From contig JARBUQ010000088.1 in assembly GCA_029239545.1 (NCBI GenBank), forward strand, positions 1-10,711: a stretch of 10,711 nucleotides of DNA. The letters are read 5' to 3'. Positions 1-6,768 of this stretch are shown here, in pieces (positions within the stretch are counted from its first letter, which is position 1; each line of letters starts with the position of its first letter). Source of the stretch: Paenibacillus sp. (GTDB lineage: Bacteria > Bacillota > Bacilli > Paenibacillales > NBRC-103111). The translations under genes were made by a program, and so were the position numbers. The notes beneath the pieces were generated by a model. The model made no database searches and was not told where the DNA came from. It worked only from the letters and a program-made list of their open reading frames with translations.

Positions 1-58
1 CCTCGTTGCCCAAATACAACCATACAGCATTCTTGCTGTCAAACAATCCTGATGTCAT
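1..58 (-). CDS. 5' end of an unidentified gene, cut by the window edge
   Basis: On the minus strand an ATG at 56-58 opens a frame of 19 codons (MTSGLFDSKNAVWLYLGNE) that runs off the left edge without a stop. A GGAGG lies 10 nt upstream of this ATG. A nearer ATG directly after the GGAGG reaches a stop after nine codons, so it is not the start. The gap to the upstream permease stop is only 38 nt and holds no clear terminator, so the two genes may be co-transcribed. The fragment is too short to assign a family. The call rests only on the ribosome binding site, the open frame and the matching strand. Confidence 0.4.
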   Translation of the reverse strand, partial: MTSGLFDSKNAVWLYLGNE

Positions 59-96
59 GCTGTTTCATCCTCCAAACATAGGCAAATATGCCGTTT

Positions 97-864
97 TTAG
101 CTGTGCATGAAATCCCAAATTTGTTTGCCGATCAGAAGAGTCGATATGCCAATGAACAGCGGCTTCACATACCCTGCTCCATTGCGAATAGCGACCCGCG
201 ACCCGATTAATGCACCGAACAGCATAGAAATTGCCATCGGAATCCCGTAATAGAAATTTACATATCCCATAATAGTAAACGTAATCAAGCTCCCAAGGTT
301 GCTGGCCAAATTAAGAACCTTTGCATTACCGGCAGCGCCTACAAAATCAAATCCGAGAAGCAGGAAGGCGAAGATCAGAAAGGAGCCTGTCCCGGGTCCG
401 AAGAAACCATCGTAGAATCCGATGACCAGTGCAATGATGGCGCTGACCACAGCGGTTCCACGACCTAATCCTTTATACGTGGACAGGCTTCCCCAGTTTC
501 TCTTGAACAGCGTGTACAGCGTTACGAGTACCAATAGAATGACTACAATGGGCTTGAGGAAGGAAGCGGGTATGAATCGGACCGTCAGGGCTCCCGCCAC
601 GGAACCGGCCAGAGCAAGCGGGAATAACCAACGGACTAACCGCAAATTAATTTTGCCTGATAATAGAAAGGATGTGGAGCTGGTCAAGGAAGAAACCGTG
701 CCGCCCAGCTTATTCGTGCCCAGCACCATGCCCGGAGGCAAACCAGTCAGCATCAGCGCGGGCACCGATATTAAACCGCCTCCCCCTACTACAGAGTCGG
801 TGAAAGAGGCCAGAAATCCAGCTGCGATAAGGAACAGCAGCATTTCAAACGTAGGATGCTCCAT
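97..864 (-). CDS. TauE/SafE-family membrane permease (sulfite/organosulfonate exporter family)
   Basis: This 255-residue protein is almost entirely hydrophobic, with about seven or eight predicted membrane segments and no separate soluble domain. The N-terminal segment has the glycine-rich signature of the TauE/SafE family (GGGGLISVPAL, residues 27-37), followed by the conserved GTNKL stretch (49-53). A second glycine-rich half-repeat (GFYDGFFGPGTGSF) lies near residues 149-162, the internal duplication usual for this family. Family members export sulfite, sulfoacetate or other small anions, but most are uncharacterised and the substrate cannot be read from sequence. The start is the ATG at 862-864, with AGGAG 8 nt upstream. 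A likely terminator separates it from manA upstream, so it probably has its own promoter, which I could not locate. Confidence 0.9.
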   Translation of the reverse strand: MEHPTFEMLLFLIAAGFLASFTDSVVGGGGLISVPALMLTGLPPGMVLGTNKLGGTVSSLTSSTSFLLSGKINLRLVRWLFPLALAGSVAGALTVRFIPASFLKPIVVILLVLVTLYTLFKRNWGSLSTYKGLGRGTAVVSAIIALVIGFYDGFFGPGTGSFLIFAFLLLGFDFVGAAGNAKVLNLASNLGSLITFTIMGYVNFYYGIPMAISMLFGALIGSRVAIRNGAGYVKPLFIGISTLLIGKQIWDFMHS

Positions 865-897
865 TGCGCATACTCCTGCTCGCGTATATTTCGAAGG

Positions 898-948
898 TTA
901 AAAGAACAAGAAGCCTCTCGTCCATCCGTGAATGGGGCTCTTGAGGCT
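898..948 (-). terminator. Probable intrinsic terminator after manA
   Basis: On the minus strand AGCCTC (943-948) pairs with GAGGCT (912-917) around a loop that holds a smaller CCAT/ATGG pairing. The T-rich run TCTTGTTCTTTT follows. The stem is short and the T-run is interrupted, so strength is uncertain. It lies 44 bases past the manA stop and just upstream of the permease gene, a natural operon boundary. Confidence 0.5.
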
Positions 949-991
949 CCTTAGTAATCCAGCAATAGATGTAGAGCCCAAGTTAAGCTGC

Positions 992-1966
992 TTAATTCGG
1001 CAAATAACTGCGAAGTAGGGTATAGGCGCCTTCCAGCGTATAATCACCTAATCCAGCAGGCAGCAAGAAGCAGTCGCCCGACTTGACCTGCAACTGGCCA
1101 TCCTGCCATCCAAGTGTACCTGAGCCATCGCAGATGACCAGCACAACGAAGCTGTCAGGAGTTGTCTGAAGCTGCCATGAGCCATCGACTGCGCCCTTCT
1201 CCACAACGAAGTATGGAGATCTGGCGAGTGTCAGCCAGTCATTCGTTCCAGCTAATTCGGTTGTCATTCGGCTGGCATCATTGCCTTCATAGGATATAAC
1301 TTGCAAGGAGTCCTCTATATGAAGCTCTCGCGGCTTGCCGTCCAGGCCAGGACGATCGTAATCGTACAGGCGGTAGGTTGTATCGGAGTTCTGCTGTATC
1401 TCGGCAGCTAACACGCCAGCGCACAAGGCATGCACCGTACCCGCTGGGATATAGAAGGAATCGCCTGCCTTCACGTCCACTTCCTGCATGCATTCCATGA
1501 TTCGGCCTTCTTGAATGGCTTTAGCGAAGCTGTCGCGAGTGGTGCCCGGCTGAAGGCCGTATATAATTTTGGCACCAGGCTTGGCATCGAGAATGTACCA
1601 CATTTCCGTCTTGCCCAGCTCACCTGCAGGAAGTCCCGTATAGTCATTATCCGGATGGACCTGCACGGATAGATCATCGTTGCAATCAAGCAGCTTGATC
1701 AGCAGAGGGAAGCGGTCAGTTGAGCTCGATAATCCTCGAGTCCCGAACAATAATTCACCATGCTTCGCACGAACTTCATCAAGCCCTAGACCAGCCAGCT
1801 CTCCGTTCATTACCGTAGTTGTCCCATTGGGATGATCGCCTATCATCCAGCCTTCGCCGATTGGACCATCGGGCAGCTCGAGCCCGAATTGTTCCAGGGC
1901 ACGGCCGCCCCATACGCGTTGTTTCATTTCTGCCTTGAATTGCAAAGGATAAGGTCTGATCGTCAT
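992..1966 (-). CDS. manA: Mannose-6-phosphate isomerase, class I
   Basis: This 324-residue enzyme interconverts fructose-6-phosphate and mannose-6-phosphate in the cytoplasm, feeding mannose into glycolysis or supplying GDP-mannose for glycans. It is a cupin-fold zinc enzyme of the short Bacillus-type class I form. The four metal ligands are visible: Gln102 and His104 in SVQVHP, Glu121 in GKTEMWY, and His179 in IPAGTVHAL. The length is normal for the family. The frame is open 21 codons further upstream, but that part overlaps mnmM and has no ribosome binding site. The ATG at 1964-1966 is preceded by AAGGAG that overlaps the mnmM stop codon, with an unusually long 12-nt spacer. The gap to mnmM is 16 nt, so manA is probably the last gene of the mnmL operon. 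I see no functional link to tRNA modification. Confidence 0.92.
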   Translation of the reverse strand: MTIRPYPLQFKAEMKQRVWGGRALEQFGLELPDGPIGEGWMIGDHPNGTTTVMNGELAGLGLDEVRAKHGELLFGTRGLSSSTDRFPLLIKLLDCNDDLSVQVHPDNDYTGLPAGELGKTEMWYILDAKPGAKIIYGLQPGTTRDSFAKAIQEGRIMECMQEVDVKAGDSFYIPAGTVHALCAGVLAAEIQQNSDTTYRLYDYDRPGLDGKPRELHIEDSLQVISYEGNDASRMTTELAGTNDWLTLARSPYFVVEKGAVDGSWQLQTTPDSFVVLVICDGSGTLGWQDGQLQVKSGDCFLLPAGLGDYTLEGAYTLLRSYLPN

Positions 1967-1982
1967 AGCTAGTCGTAGCTCC

Positions 1983-2618
1983 TTAGTTGAGATTGGATTT
2001 TTTTGCTGGGGGTTTCTTGAGAATGGCAATCAGATAAGGGGCTTCTGCCCTGGCATTAATGAAACGATATTGAACAGCCTGATACTGCTCCTGCGGGAGC
2101 TGTTCCGACCAAGCCTGCACAGCTTCTGCCTCCATACTGCCGCCCTCATGTCCGCTATATAACACAATCGTGATGACTCCACCGATACGGAGGACGCGAG
2201 CGGCGGCTTGAAGCGCCGGAATCGTCGTCCCAGGCCGCGTTATGACGGAGTGATGATCAGCTTCTGCTTCAGCAGAGGGACCTCCTGGCAAATAGCCGAG
2301 ATTGAACATAACCGCCGACACTTGGCCGACGACATCGGCGGGTAGAGCGTCTATGAGCTCGGAATGACTGCGGAGGAACAGCTCGCAGGCCGCCGCAGTG
2401 CCGCCGCCTGCTCTATAGGCATCGATTCGCCGCTTAGCCTGCTCAAGGGCTCGCTGTTGAATGTCGAAGCCGTATACATGGCCGCTCGGTCCAACCGCCT
2501 GACACAGGAACAGGGTGTCCACGCCATTGCCTACTGTAGCGTCAATCACAATGTCGCCATGATTCAGCCGTTCAGATATCCAATGCTGCGCGCTGCTTAA
2601 TACGGATCGAAATCCCAT
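1983..2618 (-). CDS. mnmM: tRNA 5-aminomethyl-2-thiouridine methyltransferase, MnmM (YtqB family)
   Basis: This 211-residue class I SAM-dependent methyltransferase is related to B. subtilis YtqB. The SAM-binding motif I is DATVGNGVDT (residues 26-35), the acidic end of strand 2 is GFD (50-52), and the family hallmark NLGYLPGG is at 106-113. Published work on Gram-positive bacteria assigns YtqB (renamed MnmM) the last step of mnm5s2U34 formation, methylating nm5s2U in tRNAs for Lys, Glu and Gln. It is often labelled 'rRNA methylase' in older annotation. I chose the ATG at 2616-2618, with GGGG six bases upstream; an in-frame GTG at 2630 would add four residues. Unlike in B. subtilis, where ytqA and ytqB are adjacent, two unrelated genes lie between this gene and mnmL. 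Confidence 0.88.
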   Translation of the reverse strand: MGFRSVLSSAQHWISERLNHGDIVIDATVGNGVDTLFLCQAVGPSGHVYGFDIQQRALEQAKRRIDAYRAGGGTAAACELFLRSHSELIDALPADVVGQVSAVMFNLGYLPGGPSAEAEADHHSVITRPGTTIPALQAAARVLRIGGVITIVLYSGHEGGSMEAEAVQAWSEQLPQEQYQAVQYRFINARAEAPYLIAILKKPPAKKSNLN

Positions 2619-2659
2619 AATAATCCCCACTTTTGTTCGGAATAAAGTAAATACTATGG

Positions 2660-3496
2660 TTACAGGCCGACTTCCTGCTCACTCCACTCCCATAACCTGC
2701 GGGCGAGTGCCTGATCCGCGGCCCTGCCTGCAAGGGGCAGGATTTTTTTGCGGTAGAAGTATTCACCGCTTACACCCGTGACCTCAGGAGAGGTCGCCAA
2801 ATAAATAGCGGTCTCGGCTCCCTGAGCCGGATTAAGGAAGAAGGGGCGCAGCAAGGAATGGATCATCTGGCCGAATCCGGTCTGTCTGTCAACTCCGAGG
2901 CTCGTTCCAACTGCTCCGGGATGGACGGCATTAACCGTTACACGGGTTCCTTGCAGTCTTCGCGCTAACTCCCGGGTGAATAACAGATTGGCCAGCTTTG
3001 ATTGTGAGTATCCTCTCCATACGGTATATCCGCGGGTAAGATGCGGATCATCGAAATCGATCCTGCCTATCTTGTAAGCACTTGAGGATACATTCACGAT
3101 CCTTCCTTGAGGTGAATGCTGCAATGCTTCTAATAAAAGGTTGGTGAGAAGAAAATGCCCGAGATGATTCACACCGATCATAGCTTCGAAGCCGTCAGAG
3201 GTTGTCTGCCGCTTCAAGGCCACTACGCCGGCATTATTAATAAGGGTATCGATATTAGGATATGTAGTGGTGACGGTTAAAGCGAACGAGCGAATGCTGG
3301 CTAGTAGGCCTAAATCGCATAACATGAGCTCCAGTCTGTCCGAGCCGCTCTGCTGCCGCGCTTGCTCCAGCGCCTTTCTTCCGCGTTCTTCGCTTCGACA
3401 AGCCATAATCACAAACGCACCTTGTTTGGCGAGCTCTATGGAAGTGGCCAGTCCCATCCCTGAGTTGGCTCCGGTAACTATCGCGCGCATATTCAT
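2660..3496 (-). CDS. Short-chain dehydrogenase/reductase (retinol dehydrogenase-like SDR)
   Basis: This 278-residue classical SDR enzyme has the NAD(P)-binding motif TGANSGMG (residues 8-15) and CRSEERG at 33-39, where the arginine suggests NADP(H) preference. It also has the structural motif NNAG (87-90) and the catalytic Ser138/139, Tyr163 and Lys167 (SSS; YSQSK). The overall pattern, including NHLGHFLLT and the HPGAVGT loop, is that of the retinol dehydrogenase/WW-domain oxidoreductase-like group, whose bacterial members have no agreed substrate. The ATG at 3494-3496 lies 12 nt after GGGAGG. A GTG one codon upstream (3499) has better spacing of 9 nt and could be the true start. It lies 73 nt after the cytochrome gene and 41 nt before mnmM, in the same direction, so it is probably in the operon. 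A role in tRNA modification is not supported. Confidence 0.88.
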   Translation of the reverse strand: MNMRAIVTGANSGMGLATSIELAKQGAFVIMACRSEERGRKALEQARQQSGSDRLELMLCDLGLLASIRSFALTVTTTYPNIDTLINNAGVVALKRQTTSDGFEAMIGVNHLGHFLLTNLLLEALQHSPQGRIVNVSSSAYKIGRIDFDDPHLTRGYTVWRGYSQSKLANLLFTRELARRLQGTRVTVNAVHPGAVGTSLGVDRQTGFGQMIHSLLRPFFLNPAQGAETAIYLATSPEVTGVSGEYFYRKKILPLAGRAADQALARRLWEWSEQEVGL

Positions 3497-3569
3497 CACA
3501 AAGTATCGCCTCCCGGTCCTTATTGCGCACAACGAGCTGGCTAAAAGACGCGTGCAATGTGCGAAATAC

Positions 3570-4298
3570 TTACTTCTTGTCGGCCAACCATACCGCCAAC
3601 AGCTCTACAGAAGCCTGGTCGAGCCTATTCTCGAAGCCGGGCATTTTGGAGCTGCCTTTGTTAATTTGCGTCATGATCTGTTCCTTGGTCTTCCTCGTAC
3701 CTACTTGCTGCAGGCTGGGACCGCTCTTTCCTTCGAGCTCGACCCCGTGACAGGACACACAACTGCTCTTATAAAGCACTTCTGCTTGGGCAGATGCATT
3801 GACAGCCTTGGCAGGTTCGCTTGCCGCTGGCGTTGCCGATGTTTTGGCAGGCTCGCTAATAACGGGAGCAGCAGTTGGTGTCGGTGTAGCAGCTATGTCA
3901 GGCTTTGGCTCGGCTGCTGAAGTAGGGGCTGGCACAGGTGCGACAGCACCAGTTGGTCCGCTGCTTGCGACTGGTTTCGAATCGGGTTGTGAAGGGATCA
4001 CAGTTTCAGGCTTGGGCGGTTCTGATGCAGATGCTGCTCCTTGTCCGGATGAGACTGCAGCCGTTGGTGCTGCAGGAGCAGGAGAAGCAGTGGGTGCACT
4101 CGTCTTGACGGGTTCAGGAGACGGGGACGAGCTTGCCGTAATTGGCTCCAGAATTCGGGATGAGCTGTCCTTGGATCCAGATTCATCAGGCTGATCCTTC
4201 CCACAACCAGCAAGCAAAAGCAGCAAAGCAAGGGAAGTACACATAACGGGCCATTTGATGCTTTTCCATTCGAGTCCAGATCTTGCCGCTCTAGTCAT
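3570..4298 (-). CDS. Cytochrome c lipoprotein with long Pro/Ala/Ser/Thr linker
   Basis: This predicted membrane-anchored, extracytoplasmic monoheme cytochrome c has 242 residues from this start. A basic N-terminus and hydrophobic core end in the lipobox LAGC (lipidated Cys32). About 140 residues of Pro/Ala/Ser/Thr-rich low-complexity linker follow, then a small C-terminal cytochrome c domain with heme site CVSCH (180-184) and the probable axial Met219 in KMPGF. It resembles the c-551/CccB type of small lipoprotein cytochrome that carries electrons from the bc complex to oxidase in Gram-positives. The linker is far longer than the short spacer in B. subtilis CccB. An ATG four codons earlier (4308-4310) overlaps the mnmL stop as ATGA, but GGGGAG abuts it with no spacer. 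The ATG at 4296-4298 has a 12-nt spacer and I prefer it. Coupled translation with mnmL is plausible either way. Confidence 0.87.
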   Translation of the reverse strand: MTRAARSGLEWKSIKWPVMCTSLALLLLLAGCGKDQPDESGSKDSSSRILEPITASSSPSPEPVKTSAPTASPAPAAPTAAVSSGQGAASASEPPKPETVIPSQPDSKPVASSGPTGAVAPVPAPTSAAEPKPDIAATPTPTAAPVISEPAKTSATPAASEPAKAVNASAQAEVLYKSSCVSCHGVELEGKSGPSLQQVGTRKTKEQIMTQINKGSSKMPGFENRLDQASVELLAVWLADKK

Positions 4299-4306
4299 AC
4301 TTGAAT

Positions 4307-5284
4307 TCATCTCCCCGTGTGATGGTTATGCTGCAATGCCAATTTCCCTTGCCATGTATGGCGAGATTTCAGCTCAGCATCGATTGCATTCAACACTTCC
4401 CATTTCTTCAAGCTCCACATTGGCCCTATAAGCAAATCGCGCGGAGCATCGCCTGTAAGTCGGTGTACAATCATTTCTGGAGGCAAAAATTCAAGCGTGT
4501 CCACTACGAGCTTCACATACTCATCCTTCTCGAGAAACCGAAGCAGGCCTGCTTCGTATTGCTTCACCATTGGAGTTTTGCGCATGAGATGAAGCAGGTG
4601 GATCTTGATGCCCTGCACGTCCATTGCCGCAACCGCCCGGCCTGTATCCAACATCATGTCATGTGTCTCGCCGGGTAAACCGTAAATAATATGAGCACAA
4701 GTGCGGATGTTGTGTTTGCGCAGCTTGGCCACCGCATCAAGGTAGCATTGGGTATCGTGGGCGCGGTTAATAAGGGTTGAGGTTTGTTCATGGACTGTCT
4801 GCAGCCCCATCTCGAGCCACAAATAAGTGCGTTCATTCAGCTCAGCCAAATACTCGATGACGTCATCCGGCAGGCAATCCGGTCTTGTCGCGATGGATAA
4901 CCCGACTACACCCGGCTGCTGCAAAATAACCTCGTAATACTCGCGCAGCTCTTCAACCGGAGCATACGTATTCGTATAGGCTTGGAAGTAGCCGATATAT
5001 TTGGCCTCCGGCCATTTTTGGTGCTGAAGGTCGCGGATGGTGTTGAATTGCGTAACCAGGTCATTCCTGCGGCTTCCGGCAAAGTCACCAGACCCGCGAG
5101 CGCTGCAGAATGTGCAGCCGCCGGCGGCGATGCTGCCGTCCCGGTTCGGGCAAGTGAACCCGGCGTCGAGCATAACCTTGAACACCTTGGTGCCAAACTG
5201 CTCCCGCATCTCGTAGTTCCATGTATGAAATCGTTTATCCCCCCAAAGAAGAGGCTCCTGATATTGTTCAACAATGCCGTTCAT
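4307..5284 (-). CDS. mnmL: Radical SAM tRNA-modification enzyme MnmL (YtqA, TIGR01212 family)
   Basis: This 325-residue radical SAM protein belongs to the YtqA/TIGR01212 family, with an Elp3-like core. The cysteines that would bind the 4Fe-4S cluster are Cys45, Cys57 and Cys60 (CPNRDG...GGCTFC), the widely spaced arrangement seen in this family rather than the classic CX3CX2C. GDKRFHTWN near the N-terminus and GLQTVHEQT, HIIYGLPGE and HLLHLMRKT further along are typical. Published work on B. subtilis renamed YtqA as MnmL and places it in the conversion of cmnm5(s2)U34 to nm5(s2)U34, before MnmM. The start is the ATG at 5282-5284, with AAGGAG 12 nt upstream. The frame is open back to a TTG at 5380, but no ribosome binding site supports that. 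It is first in the minus-strand operon, and its TGA overlaps an ATG of the next gene. Confidence 0.9.
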   Translation of the reverse strand: MNGIVEQYQEPLLWGDKRFHTWNYEMREQFGTKVFKVMLDAGFTCPNRDGSIAAGGCTFCSARGSGDFAGSRRNDLVTQFNTIRDLQHQKWPEAKYIGYFQAYTNTYAPVEELREYYEVILQQPGVVGLSIATRPDCLPDDVIEYLAELNERTYLWLEMGLQTVHEQTSTLINRAHDTQCYLDAVAKLRKHNIRTCAHIIYGLPGETHDMMLDTGRAVAAMDVQGIKIHLLHLMRKTPMVKQYEAGLLRFLEKDEYVKLVVDTLEFLPPEMIVHRLTGDAPRDLLIGPMWSLKKWEVLNAIDAELKSRHTWQGKLALQHNHHTGR

Positions 5285-5350
5285 TTCAACTGTTAACTCC
5301 TTCGCCAACCATTGTGTGAAGCCGCACCAATCAAGGCGCTCTGTGATTCC

Positions 5351-5380
5351 ATTGTAACAAAAGCGAGCTGCTTCTACCAA
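5351..5380 (-). promoter_or_regulatory. Probable sigma-A promoter for the mnmL operon
   Basis: On the minus strand TTGGTA (5375-5380) and TACAAT (5351-5356) are separated by 18 bp, with an extended -10 (TGT directly before TACAAT). Transcription would start near 5344, leaving about 60 nt of leader before the mnmL ATG. It matches consensus well, but no experiment supports it. Confidence 0.5.
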
Positions 5381-5494
5381 TAGTACCTATCACAACCTTG
5401 TACCCTGTCTGTTTAAACGTTCAGAACGTGGTTTAACGATAAGAGAACGGTCGAAATACTGGCAAAAATTAAGTGTCCAATTCGGCCTTTTCAC

Positions 5495-5523
5495 TTGCAA
5501 TACCTTACATGGTGTGTTATATT
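5495..5523 (+). promoter_or_regulatory. Probable sigma-A promoter for the 68-residue gene
   Basis: TTGCAA (5495-5500) and TATATT (5518-5523) are separated by 17 bp, with an extended -10 TGT immediately before the hexamer. The start would be near 5530, giving a leader of roughly 95 nt. It is divergent from the mnmL promoter, with about 115 bp between the two -35 elements. Confidence 0.6.
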
Positions 5524-5623
5524 AAAACCAAGATACAGCAATGCTTTCACCACAATTCGTACTTGGATTCATAAACATGTTCAGAGCTGGGCATACTGGA
5601 AATAAATCCGAGAGGTGATAACA

Positions 5624-5830
5624 ATGAATTCTACATTTGAGATTCCGAATGGCGAAGACAAGATCATGATTGAATTGACCGTTAAGGAAGCTTTGGCTTT
5701 GAGCGGAGGCTCAAGGTTTCTGCCTAAGAGCAATGTCGCTCTCAGCGCGAAGCGGAAGCTGCGACGGGAGCTTGAACATAAGCTGTTACCTGAGAGTGAG
5801 AAGATTCATTATTACACTTTGGACATATAG
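5624..5830 (+). CDS. Small protein of unknown function (68 residues)
   Basis: I do not recognise a family. The product is a soluble-looking, charged 68-residue protein with no membrane segment, signal peptide or cysteine. Residues 13-27 (KIMIELTVKEALALS) look like a strand followed by a helix. The middle is basic, with a KRKLRRELEHKL helix, and the end is YYTLDI. The ATG at 5624-5626 is preceded by AGGTG with a 6-nt spacer; an ATG nine bases earlier lacks this support. A good promoter upstream and a strong intrinsic terminator 17 bases after the stop argue that it is a real, separately transcribed gene. It has neither recognisable DNA-binding signatures nor catalytic motifs. A small regulatory or assembly protein is possible, but that is a guess. 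Confidence 0.72.
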   Translation: MNSTFEIPNGEDKIMIELTVKEALALSGGSRFLPKSNVALSAKRKLRRELEHKLLPESEKIHYYTLDI

Positions 5831-5846
5831 ACATTTGGTCGCGAGC

Positions 5847-5893
5847 GCCTCTTCTTCGAATCCTGCGGGATTTGTTGAGGAGGCTTTCTTTTT
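5847..5893 (+). terminator. Intrinsic terminator after the 68-residue gene
   Basis: GCCTCTTC (5847-5854) pairs with GAGGAGGC (5877-5884), with one G-U pair. A TT/TT internal loop leads to a second 7-bp stem, CGAATCC/GGATTTG, closed by the loop TGCG. The run TTTCTTTTT (5885-5893) follows. This is a long, stable hairpin with a T-tract, in the right place between the small gene and trmB. Confidence 0.85.
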
Positions 5894-5980
5894 GCTGTAT
5901 GATGGGACTACTATGTTGACAACGTGCGCAGGTCATGGCGCATGCTGTTGCAATAAGCATTTCTTGGAGGATTAGCAGCC

Positions 5981-6706
5981 ATGCGATTAAGAGGTAGAAA
6001 AGGAATCAAAGAAGCGATTGAAAGTCAAAAGGAACTCATTATTCTTACACCAAGCGATTACAAAGGACGTTGGAAAGAATTCTTCGGCAATAGCAAGCCT
6101 ATACATGTTGAGCTTGGCATGGGGAAGGGCAAGTTCATCTCCGAGATGAGTGTGCTCCATCCTGAGGTTAACTATATCGGTGTGGATATGTATGATGAGT
6201 TAGTGCGCAGAGCGAGTGAGAAGGCACGGCTTGCAGCAGGTCGGGAGGATGGCGCTGCGCCTGCCAATCTGGCTCTTGCCCGGATGAACATCGAACGAAT
6301 AGAGGAAGCCTTCGCTGCCGGGGAGATCGATCGCATCTATCTTAACTTCAGCGATCCGTGGCCCAAGAAGAAGCATGCCCGCAGACGTCTGACCCATGCC
6401 GGATTTCTGCACAAGTACAAGGAACTGCTGAATGAGAGCGGAGAAATCCACTTCAAGACCGACTCCCGTTCCCTGTTTGAGTTCTCTCTTAATACTTTCG
6501 CCGATCTGGGCTTAAGAATGAGAAATATTTCGTTGGATTTGCATGCAGAGGGTCCGGCGGCTAATAATGTGATGACGGAGTACGAGAGCAAGTTCTCAGG
6601 ACGCGGTTTCCCCATACACCGGGTTGAAGTAGTGCTGGGGGAAGCAGCGCTTAGTCAGCATCTGCAGCAGTTAGCCGCTGATAAAGAGGCACCTGAAGAA
6701 GAATAA
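5981..6706 (+). CDS. trmB: tRNA (guanine-N7-)-methyltransferase
   Basis: This 241-residue SAM-dependent enzyme makes m7G46 in the variable loop of many tRNAs. The SAM-binding motif is HVELGMGKG (residues 42-50), followed by the acidic VDMYDE (68-73). The family signature NFSDPWPKKKHARRRL spans 122-137, and a conserved TEYESKF comes near the C-terminus. Length and motif order are normal for bacterial TrmB. The ATG at 5981 has GGAGG at 5966-5970 with a 10-nt spacer. The preceding gene is closed by a terminator, so trmB should have its own promoter in the 87 bp between them. A TTGACA is present at 5916-5921, but no good -10 follows at normal distance. Together with mnmL and mnmM it makes three tRNA-modification genes in this neighbourhood. 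Confidence 0.97.
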   Translation: MRLRGRKGIKEAIESQKELIILTPSDYKGRWKEFFGNSKPIHVELGMGKGKFISEMSVLHPEVNYIGVDMYDELVRRASEKARLAAGREDGAAPANLALARMNIERIEEAFAAGEIDRIYLNFSDPWPKKKHARRRLTHAGFLHKYKELLNESGEIHFKTDSRSLFEFSLNTFADLGLRMRNISLDLHAEGPAANNVMTEYESKFSGRGFPIHRVEVVLGEAALSQHLQQLAADKEAPEEE

Positions 6707-6723
6707 AACACATAAATAAACAT

Positions 6724-6766
6724 GAAGAAGGAGACGCCCGTTCACCTAGGGACAGTCTCCTTCTTC
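6724..6766. terminator. Bidirectional terminator between trmB and the convergent glycosyltransferase
   Basis: GAAGAAGGAGAC (6724-6735) and GTCTCCTTCTTC (6755-6766) form a perfect 12-bp stem around a 19-nt loop, inside which CCC/GGG can also pair. It starts 18 bases after the trmB stop and ends 2 bases from the stop of the facing gene. On the plus strand the end of the stem is itself T-rich. On the minus strand ATGTTTATTTATG follows. The T-tracts are imperfect, but the position between convergent genes is convincing. Confidence 0.75.
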
Positions 6767-6768
6767 TG

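Noticed and set aside
1967..2029. N-terminal extension of manA upstream of the ATG at 1966
   Set aside because: It overlaps the end of mnmM and encodes residues absent from the family, and the AAGGAG site lies inside it.
2723..2749. Terminator-like CCTGCC/GGCAGG stem followed by ATTTTTTT on the plus strand
   Set aside because: It lies inside the minus-strand SDR coding sequence, where the T-run encodes Lys-Lys, and no plus-strand gene precedes it. It has the wrong polarity for the operon.
3267..4194. Long plus-strand open frames opposite the cytochrome c gene
   Set aside because: They arise from the GC-rich, repetitive Pro/Ala/Ser/Thr linker codons on the other strand. They have no ribosome binding site and no plausible protein features.
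5916..5921. TTGACA as the -35 of a trmB promoter
   Set aside because: At 16-18 bp downstream there is no hexamer resembling TATAAT (the region reads CGCATG), so no promoter was called.
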